Shown here piece after piece: positions 1 through 4,447 of a DNA stretch of 6,277 bases; position 1 is the stretch's first letter, and every line of letters starts with the position of its first letter. The notes beneath the pieces are model-generated. The model made no database searches. It saw only the letters and a list, made by a program, of their open reading frames with translations, and had not been told where the DNA came from. Position numbers and translations under genes: made by a program. Origin of the DNA: Treponema sp. (GTDB taxonomy: Bacteria; Spirochaetota; Spirochaetia; Treponematales; Treponemataceae); NCBI GenBank assembly GCA_017421145.1, contig JAFOTA010000006.1, forward strand, positions 1-6,277, read 5' to 3'.

Positions 1-29
1 AAGAAAAGTCACCGGGCAAAAACAGATAC

Positions 30-773
30 ATGGTGGACATAAACGAGCTTCCATTGGATTATCTGGATCCGGGCATCATAATAGAGTTCCCTGTTCCGCA
101 ACGGGGAATCTCGATGGTCACACGTGAAATTCCTCTCCAGCTCCTTTATTCAGGATACATGCAGGGCGCATTCCCATGGTTCAACGAAGACGAAGGGGAA
201 CCGGTCATTTGGCACAGCCCGCAGCCGCGTTTTTGCCTAAGGATGGAAGACCTCCACATAAGCCGGAGCATAGACAGATTTTTAAAGCACAGCCCCTACG
301 CCTATACCATGGACAAGGATTTTGCCGGAGTCATAGAAGGATGCAGGAAAATGAACCGGAAAGGACAGGACGGCACTTGGATAGGTCAAAAAATCATGGA
401 TGCATACTGCGCTTTCCATAAAAAAGGATACGCACACAGTTTTGAAGCATGGGACGGCGGAAAGCTTTCAGGCGGATTGTACGGCGTTCTGATCGGTTCC
501 GTTTTTTTCGGCGAAAGCATGTTCACGATAGGCCCCGATTCATCTAAATCTACGTTTGCGGTGTTTGCACGTGCTTTTTCAAAATGCGGCGGAAAGCTCA
601 TCGACAGCCAGGTATATACGGACAACATGGCAAGATACGGTGCAAAAAACATAAGCCGCGACGCTTTTCTAAGGCTTGAAGGAGAATATCTTTACAAGCC
701 GCTTGAAGGAAACCTTGCCGAATTTTTTTCAAAAGAAGCCGCAATGTCAAAAAAAAGCCCCGAAGACGGCTAA
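30..773 (+). CDS. aat: Leucyl/phenylalanyl-tRNA-protein transferase
   Basis: Cytoplasmic enzyme that moves Leu or Phe from aminoacyl-tRNA to the N-terminal Lys or Arg of proteins, marking them for the ClpS/ClpAP N-degron pathway. The 247-residue product aligns along its whole length with E. coli Aat as I remember it: GAFPWF near residues 47-51, HSPQPR at 62-67, LHISRS at 75-80, HSPYAYTM at 88-94, GTWI at 115-118, AHSFE at 135-139, GESMF at 161-165 and KLIDSQV at 189-195. E162, D192 and Q194 match E. coli E156, D186 and Q188, which are linked to catalysis, with a constant offset of six. The usual DCQV is DSQV here. The start at 30 puts PWF at the same distance from the N terminus as in E. coli, but it has no clear ribosome binding site and the frame stays open to the window edge. 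Translation may be coupled to an upstream gene. The 3' end lies inside a terminator hairpin. Confidence 0.96.
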   Translation: MVDINELPLDYLDPGIIIEFPVPQRGISMVTREIPLQLLYSGYMQGAFPWFNEDEGEPVIWHSPQPRFCLRMEDLHISRSIDRFLKHSPYAYTMDKDFAGVIEGCRKMNRKGQDGTWIGQKIMDAYCAFHKKGYAHSFEAWDGGKLSGGLYGVLIGSVFFGESMFTIGPDSSKSTFAVFARAFSKCGGKLIDSQVYTDNMARYGAKNISRDAFLRLEGEYLYKPLEGNLAEFFSKEAAMSKKSPEDG

Positions 774-788
774 TCTCCAGGGCTTTTT
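752..788. terminator. Bidirectional rho-independent terminator
   Basis: The arms AAAAAGCCC (752-760) and GGGCTTTTT (780-788) form a perfect 9-bp stem with a 19-nt loop. On the + strand the stem ends in five T for aat. Read on the - strand it ends in a run of eight T (749-756), suiting the convergent gene that stops at 813. The left arm and most of the loop are the last codons and stop of aat, so the terminator is partly coding. Confidence 0.75.
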
Positions 789-812
789 GATAAGATTCAT
801 CCTCAACAGGCT

Positions 813-1238
813 TTATTTTCCGTTCTTGATTGTCAGGATGCCTCCGATTATAAGGGCATTCTTTGCAAGAACCAAAAGCCAGTGCATTACGGCACCGTTC
901 TTGAAATCACTGAAACAATTGATAAGAGTGATTACCGTCACGACAATCCATACAATCAGCGTCACATACTTGAATACGTCGTCGATTTTACCAAGGTCAG
1001 TAAACAGGGCTTTGATAGCGAACATAACTCCGCAGACAATCAATACGACTCCAACGACGATGCTGATTATTTTTCCTATGTTAGGATTCTTGAAAATCTC
1101 AGCGACGGCTCTGATCTCCTCACTGGAAATGCTTCTTCCAAGCGTCGGGGCAACAAGGCAAAGACCCGTGACAACCAGATAGATTGCCAATGCCAATTGA
1201 AGGACAAATACTCCGATGGTTCTCTGCTGTTTAGCCAT
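813..1238 (-). CDS. Small four-helix membrane protein, family not recognised
   Basis: A 141-residue very hydrophobic protein with four likely membrane helices at about 8-30, 55-78, 88-108 and 115-137. The loops are short, the N terminus is basic (MAKQQR) and the C terminus basic (KNGK). A 25-residue polar stretch (about 31-54, with SISSEEIR and KNPNIGK) joins helices 1 and 2. The start is secure: AGGAGGG lies 5 nt before the ATG on the - strand (complement of 1244-1250). I see no catalytic motif, cysteine pair or known fold, so I assign no function. It is a single-gene unit, convergent with aat and divergent from the SH3/M48 operon, with a promoter near 1391-1419 and a terminator at 752-788. 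Open frames on the opposite strand here lack comparable start signals and are judged to be shadows. Confidence 0.85.
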   Translation of the reverse strand: MAKQQRTIGVFVLQLALAIYLVVTGLCLVAPTLGRSISSEEIRAVAEIFKNPNIGKIISIVVGVVLIVCGVMFAIKALFTDLGKIDDVFKYVTLIVWIVVTVITLINCFSDFKNGAVMHWLLVLAKNALIIGGILTIKNGK

Positions 1239-1384
1239 GAAAACCCTCCTTTTTTTTCAAATCAATTTCTCACCGGACCGCATACGCAAATCCCCCGCGC
1301 TGACCAGGACTGTCCTCAAACTGCAACCGACAGTGCGGCATAAAGCCAGTTTCTGAACTGCCCTACCGCTTCCTTCATCAGCTT
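1239..1384 (-). promoter_or_regulatory. Long, possibly structured 5' leader
   Basis: This is the untranslated leader expected from the promoter at 1391-1419. It holds a potential stem-loop in 1335-1369: GCGG/CCGC closing pairs at 1335-1338 and 1366-1369 around an inner 5-bp hairpin, CAGTT/AACTG at 1347-1351 and 1356-1360. It also holds an inverted repeat AGGACTGTCCT at 1306-1316. A 20-codon open frame starting at 1378 (MKEAVGQF...) and stopping at 1316 would begin only about six nt from the predicted transcript start and has no ribosome binding site. It matches no riboswitch or small RNA class I know. It could be a regulatory leader or plain sequence. Confidence 0.35.
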
Positions 1385-1390
1385 GTTTAA

Positions 1391-1442
1391 ATCCTAGCAC
1401 GGAATTTTCAAGTTGGCAAGTTTTTTTTTATTTTTGTTTTTT
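1391..1442 (-). promoter_or_regulatory. Sigma70-type promoter of the membrane protein gene
   Basis: Read on the - strand: a -35 box TTGCCA (complement of 1414-1419), a 17-nt spacer, then a -10 box TAGGAT (complement of 1391-1396). An A-rich tract (complement of about 1421-1442) lies directly upstream of the -35 box, where an UP element would be. Transcription would start near 1384, giving a leader of about 145 nt before the ATG at 1238. Predicted by eye only. Confidence 0.6.
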
Positions 1443-1477
1443 CTCGATAATAAATGCCAAACAAACGCCGATTTCGT

Positions 1478-1506
1478 TTGCATGTTACCTTTATCTCCGT
1501 TAGAAT
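1478..1506 (+). promoter_or_regulatory. Promoter of the first SH3/M48 cassette
   Basis: The -35 box TTGCAT (1478-1483) and -10 box TAGAAT (1501-1506) are separated by exactly 17 nt, a good sigma70 match. Transcription should start near 1513, inside a TA repeat, leaving a leader of about 24 nt before the ATG at 1537. AAAGGAG at 1524-1530 is the ribosome binding site. Confidence 0.6.
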
Positions 1507-1508
1507 GT

Positions 1509-1520
1509 TATATATATATA
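1509..1520. repeat. TA dinucleotide repeat, six units
   Basis: Six TA units in a row lie between the -10 box at 1501-1506 and the ribosome binding site at 1524-1530. A change in unit number would move the transcript start or leader length without touching either box. The tract is short and may be stable. Confidence 0.7.
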
Positions 1521-1536
1521 AAGAAAGGAGCTGCTC

Positions 1537-2019
1537 ATGAAAAAAAAGATCTTACTGTTCATTATGATTTTGATAAGCATAAGCGCGTTTGCTGCATCGC
1601 TCAAAAAAGGCGACAAAGTTTATGTCTGCGTGAAATCTACCGTGTTGAAAAGCACAAGCGGCGGAGGTGCAAAAAACGTTGCTGACTTAAACTATGGGGA
1701 CGAACTGAAAGTAATTTCGGTTTCAGGAAACAAAATCCAGGTGCAGCAGGTTTCAGGCGCAAAAAAGACAGGCTGGATAGATTCCAACAAACTCACCAAA
1801 AAGAAAATCGTAAAGACTTCGGGCGGCGGTTCAGTTTCGGCATCGACGAGCGAGCTTGCCCTGGCCGGAAAAGGATTTACGGAGGAGTCTGAAAAAGTAA
1901 TCCAGAGCGCGGATGACGAAATCGACTATTCAAAGGTAGATGCAATTGAAAACGTCACAGTACCTGATTCAGACCTTGAAGCATTCATAAAGGCAGGGCA
2001 TCTGCAAGGAGCTGAATGA
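1537..2019 (+). CDS. Secreted SH3-like domain protein, copy 1
   Basis: A 160-residue exported protein. Residues 1-19 form a signal peptide (MKKK, hydrophobic core, AFA cleavage site before A20). Residues 23-91 look like a bacterial SH3 (SH3b) fold: a VYVCVKSTVL strand, a glycine-rich loop, YGDELKVI, IQVQQVSG and TGWIDSNKL. SH3b domains usually bind cell-wall or protein ligands; the ligand here is unknown. After a Gly/Ser linker (94-100) the C-terminal third (101-160) carries a distinct module, SASTSELALAGKGFTEES, then YSKVDAIE and FIKAGHLQGAE, nearly repeated in the second copy. The start follows AAAGGAG at 6 nt spacing. The stop overlaps the start of the M48 gene, so the two are translationally coupled and the proteins probably work together in the periplasm. 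It is the same length as, and more than half identical by eye to, the protein at 3096-3578. Confidence 0.9.
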   Translation: MKKKILLFIMILISISAFAASLKKGDKVYVCVKSTVLKSTSGGGAKNVADLNYGDELKVISVSGNKIQVQQVSGAKKTGWIDSNKLTKKKIVKTSGGGSVSASTSELALAGKGFTEESEKVIQSADDEIDYSKVDAIENVTVPDSDLEAFIKAGHLQGAE

Positions 2020-2021
2020 TG
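2006..2021 (+). promoter_or_regulatory. Ribosome binding site and double start of M48 copy 1
   Basis: AAGGAG at 2006-2011 serves two adjacent ATG codons, at 2016 (4 nt spacing) and 2019 (7 nt spacing). The second has the better spacing, so the protein may start one residue later. The first ATG overlaps the TGA of the SH3 gene. The same layout recurs at 3564-3580. Confidence 0.6.
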
Positions 2022-2990
2022 AAAAAATCACTTAGGCTGGTAAATGCGGCATCCCTTTCATTCCTGCTTCTTTTTTCTGCAGTTGAAGCACATGCGTTTG
2101 ACATAGGCAAAATGCTCGACTTCGGAAAATCTACCGGAAATTCCACGGATATCGTTGAAGGACTTTTCGGAGATTCTGATTTGGGACAGCTTTACAAGGC
2201 ATACACCCTTGAATTCAGCGATGAGGACGCATATTACATCGGACGTGCGGCTGCGGCGGCAATGCTCAAAAAATATTCGTTCTACGAAGACAAGGAGCTT
2301 GAATCATACCTGAACAAAATCTGCCAGACCTTGGTCATAAATTCGGACGAGCAGATTCCATACAACGGCTACCACGTGAAAATCCTTGACTCCGATGAAA
2401 TCAACGCTTTTTCAACTCCGGGCGGACACATTCTCATAACCCGCGGCATGATTTCCTGTGCGGACAGCGAAGATTCAATGGCTGCAATCATAGCCCACGA
2501 GATAGCGCACGTACAGCTCCAGCACGGTCTTGAAACGATAAAGGAAAAAAGAATGGGCGAATCCGGGGCCAACATGCTCCAGAACACGCTTTCAAGCTTG
2601 CCGGGATACAAGAAGACCATGCAATACATAACCCAGATAAGCGAAACGACCAAATCAAGCCTTGCACGTGCAGGATTCGATGAGTCCGAAATCGACATGG
2701 GCATAGACTTGAACAATCTTTCCGGTTTCGTAGTGGATTATTTCGTCAACGGATATTCGAAGGAGGCGGAATTCGCGGCTGACGAACGTGCTCTTTCCCT
2801 TATGGCGGCGGCAGGATATTCACCTTCCGCAATGGTGACCATGCTTGAAAAAATGCAGGTGACCGGGGAATTCAAGACGCATCCGAAACCCAAGGACCGC
2901 ATTGCAAAGGTAAACAAGGCGCTGAAAAAACTTACGGTAAAGGACACCCAGTCATACCGCAAGGCAAGGTTCACGAAGTTCAGCAAATAG
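2016..2990 (+). CDS. M48-family zinc metalloprotease, exported, copy 1
   Basis: A 324-residue exported peptidase. Residues 1-27 are a signal peptide ending AHA, with no lipobox cysteine, so it is probably soluble in the periplasm. The catalytic motif HEIAH is at 161-165: H161 and H165 bind zinc and E162 is the catalytic base. The third ligand should be E252 in EAEFAADERA, with D256 following as usual in the family. Other family marks are YYIGRAAAAAML (73-84), NAFSTPGGHILITRG (130-144) and THP near 288-290 followed by DR. The layout resembles the BepA/LoiP/YcaL type of M48 peptidases, which process or remove outer-membrane proteins in other bacteria; that role is inferred. The stretch between HEIAH and the third ligand is about 35 residues longer than in the second copy. 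It is translationally coupled to the SH3 gene upstream. Confidence 0.93.
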   Translation: MMKKSLRLVNAASLSFLLLFSAVEAHAFDIGKMLDFGKSTGNSTDIVEGLFGDSDLGQLYKAYTLEFSDEDAYYIGRAAAAAMLKKYSFYEDKELESYLNKICQTLVINSDEQIPYNGYHVKILDSDEINAFSTPGGHILITRGMISCADSEDSMAAIIAHEIAHVQLQHGLETIKEKRMGESGANMLQNTLSSLPGYKKTMQYITQISETTKSSLARAGFDESEIDMGIDLNNLSGFVVDYFVNGYSKEAEFAADERALSLMAAAGYSPSAMVTMLEKMQVTGEFKTHPKPKDRIAKVNKALKKLTVKDTQSYRKARFTKFSK

Positions 2991-3013
2991 GACGTATGAC
3001 AGTAACCGCAGAC

Positions 3014-3025
3014 AAACTTAAGTTT
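3014..3025. repeat. 12-bp perfect palindrome upstream of the second promoter
   Basis: AAACTTAAGTTT is a perfect inverted repeat lying 22 bp before the -35 box at 3048. It could be an operator half-site pair, but short A/T-rich palindromes arise easily by chance. The gap 2991-3047 shows no terminator, so read-through from the first cassette is likely. Confidence 0.35.
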
Positions 3026-3047
3026 CACGGATGGTTTAGCTGTGGTA

Positions 3048-3076
3048 TGGACATTTTCTGCATCATGGCAAATAAT
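3048..3076 (+). promoter_or_regulatory. Promoter of the second SH3/M48 cassette
   Basis: The -35 box TGGACA (3048-3053) and -10 box AATAAT (3071-3076) each match the sigma70 consensus at five of six bases and are 17 nt apart. The start would be near 3083, right at the ribosome binding site AAGGAG (3084-3089), leaving a very short leader. The second cassette and the cyclase can therefore be transcribed apart from the first cassette. Confidence 0.6.
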
Positions 3077-3095
3077 AGAAAACAAGGAGATATTT

Positions 3096-3578
3096 ATGAA
3101 GAAAAGAATCATTTTAGCTCTGTTCCTTATAATTACAGGGGTTTCCGTGTTTGCGGCGACCTATAAAAAAGGACAGACCCTTTACGTAAAGACAAAGACA
3201 GCGGTGCTCAAAAACGGCGAGGGAAATTTCGCAAAGGACGTGGGAACCCTTTCATACGGCGACCAGGTGAAAGTGCTTGAGGTGTCAGGAAAAAAAGTGC
3301 ACGTTCAGCTTTCGTCAGGTTCAAAGAGCGGATGGGTGGCGGAAGGAAATCTTACCAACAAGAAGATCACGAAGACTTCAAGCGGAGGAAACGTCAGCGC
3401 ATCAACTAAAGAACTTGCCCTTGCAGGAAAAGGATTCTCTGAAGAAAGCGAGGGAGTGTACAGCTCATCCCACAGGAACCTTGATTTTTCCGCAGTCGAT
3501 GCAATCGAAGCAATGACCATTTCAGACTCGGAACTTGAATATTTCATTGATGAGGGTCACCTCAAAGGAGCCGAATGA
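3096..3578 (+). CDS. Secreted SH3-like domain protein, copy 2
   Basis: Paralogue of the protein at 1537-2019 and also 160 residues long. The signal peptide is residues 1-20 (MKKR, hydrophobic core, VFA cleavage site). The SH3-like part (about 24-91) has LYVKTKTAVL, YGDQVKVLEVSG, VHVQLSSG and SGWVAEGNL. The C-terminal module is nearly unchanged: SASTKELALAGKGFSEES (101-118), FSAVDAIE and FIDEGHLKGAE. An in-frame ATG at 3042 would add 18 residues (MVWTFSA...) ahead of the signal peptide, overlapping the predicted promoter. The start at 3096 is chosen because AAGGAG sits 6 nt before it and the protein then matches copy 1 in length and signal peptide. The stop overlaps the next protease start. 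The role is unknown; a binding or targeting partner for the adjacent protease is a fair guess. Confidence 0.91.
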   Translation: MKKRIILALFLIITGVSVFAATYKKGQTLYVKTKTAVLKNGEGNFAKDVGTLSYGDQVKVLEVSGKKVHVQLSSGSKSGWVAEGNLTNKKITKTSSGGNVSASTKELALAGKGFSEESEGVYSSSHRNLDFSAVDAIEAMTISDSELEYFIDEGHLKGAE

Positions 3579-3580
3579 TG
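3564..3580 (+). promoter_or_regulatory. Ribosome binding site and double start of M48 copy 2
   Basis: AAAGGAG (3564-3570) precedes ATG codons at 3575 (4 nt) and 3578 (7 nt). The first ATG overlaps the SH3 stop TGA at 3576-3578, exactly as in the first cassette. The second ATG is the better spaced, giving MTKKK instead of MMTKKK. Confidence 0.6.
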
Positions 3581-4435
3581 ACTAAAAAGAAAAGAATTTT
3601 CCGCGGATTGATTTTTTCTGCGGCAGCGGCGGTACTTTTTTCATCATGTGCATTCGGTCAGGCACTTGCAGAGATTTTTTTGCCGGAAGAAATGCAGGGA
3701 GTCGTAACGGCGGTCACAAAACTTGCGGAAGACATCAGTCCTGAAGACTCATATTACATCGGAAGAACGGTTGCGGCCAACATACTTACGAACTACAGGG
3801 TCTACAACGACAGAAAGCTTCAGAAATACCTCAACAAAATCTGCAATACGCTCGTCATAAACTCAGACGACCCCTACCTTTACAACGGCTACCACGTAGT
3901 AATCCTTGACGCACCATATGAAGTGAACGCATATTCAACTCCGGGCGGACACATTCTCGTGACACGCGGACTCATAGACTGCGCAGATACGGAAGACGCA
4001 CTTGCAGCCGTAATAGCGCACGAGATAGCCCACATCCAGCTCAAGCACAGCCTCGACTCAATCAAGGCAAGCCGTTTCAAGGACACCCTTGATGCAATCG
4101 ACAGCGCGTTCTCAGATGACAGCATGGAAGACGTTTCGGACGACATCATCTCATCAATGGTGGGAAGCGGATTCTCTCAGGGACAGGAATACGATGCCGA
4201 TGAAAAGGCGGTACAGCTCATGGCAGCGGCAGGATATCAGCCTTCTGCAATGATAAGCATGCTCGAAGAAATGAAATCATTCGAAAAATCCGCTTCAAAG
4301 TCAGGCTTTTTCAAAACGCACCCGAGTCCTTCAAGCAGGATCACGAACATAAAGTCCCATGTAAGGAAGGCTGAGAAAAACTTGGAAAACACGATGGAAT
4401 ACCGTGAAGAACGCTATGATGAGGCCGTAAGATAA
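3575..4435 (+). CDS. M48-family zinc metalloprotease, probable lipoprotein, copy 2
   Basis: A 286-residue paralogue of the protease at 2016-2990. The N terminus (TKKKR, a hydrophobic core and LFSSC with Cys25) looks like a spirochaete lipoprotein signal, so the enzyme is probably lipid-anchored rather than free. Catalytic HEIAH is at 149-153 (H149, E150, H153), the third ligand is probably E205 in QEYDADEKA, with D209 following. YYIGRTVAANIL (60-71), NAYSTPGGHILVTRG (118-132) and THP (248-250) match copy 1 closely. The N-terminal 50 residues and the stretch between HEIAH and E205 (shorter, acidic, with SDDSMEDVSDD) differ most, so these may set localisation or substrate. All ligands are kept, so both copies should be active. 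It is coupled to the SH3 gene upstream and followed after 12 nt by the adenylate cyclase. Confidence 0.93.
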   Translation: MMTKKKRIFRGLIFSAAAAVLFSSCAFGQALAEIFLPEEMQGVVTAVTKLAEDISPEDSYYIGRTVAANILTNYRVYNDRKLQKYLNKICNTLVINSDDPYLYNGYHVVILDAPYEVNAYSTPGGHILVTRGLIDCADTEDALAAVIAHEIAHIQLKHSLDSIKASRFKDTLDAIDSAFSDDSMEDVSDDIISSMVGSGFSQGQEYDADEKAVQLMAAAGYQPSAMISMLEEMKSFEKSASKSGFFKTHPSPSSRITNIKSHVRKAEKNLENTMEYREERYDEAVR

Positions 4436-4447
4436 GTCAGGGGAACT

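Larger units (their letters stand above)
1537..4435 (+). repeat. Tandem duplication of an SH3-M48 gene cassette
   Basis: The unit 1537-2990 and the unit 3096-4435 share gene order, the ATGATG overlap, SH3 protein length (160 residues) and clear protein similarity. The DNA has diverged too far to be a recent duplication. Each unit has its own promoter. Confidence 0.85.

Noticed and set aside
676..1182. A 168-codon + strand open frame running from the end of aat into the membrane protein gene
   Set aside because: It crosses the terminator hairpin, overlaps real genes on both sides and shows no domain; an out-of-frame shadow.
1296..1320. GAGGACAGTCCTGG on the - strand, reminiscent of the RNase P RNA motif GAGGAAAGTCC
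   Set aside because: The surrounding 145 nt are too short for RNase P RNA and the other conserved blocks of that RNA are absent.
882..1343. A 153-codon + strand open frame opposite the membrane protein gene
   Set aside because: Its product is polar and low in family signal, it has no ribosome binding site, and it overlaps a - strand gene with four clean membrane helices and an excellent start signal.
1421..1442. T-rich run as a + strand terminator
   Set aside because: No G/C-rich hairpin directly precedes it and no + strand gene ends nearby. It is better explained as the A-rich element upstream of the - strand promoter.
3042..3095. An upstream in-frame ATG extending SH3 copy 2 by 18 residues
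   Set aside because: It would bury the signal peptide, overlaps the -35/-10 promoter elements and lacks a ribosome binding site, whereas 3096 has AAGGAG at 6 nt.
2738..3112. A 124-codon - strand open frame over the end of M48 copy 1
   Set aside because: It lies antisense to the zinc-ligand region of a well-supported protease and shows no family feature.
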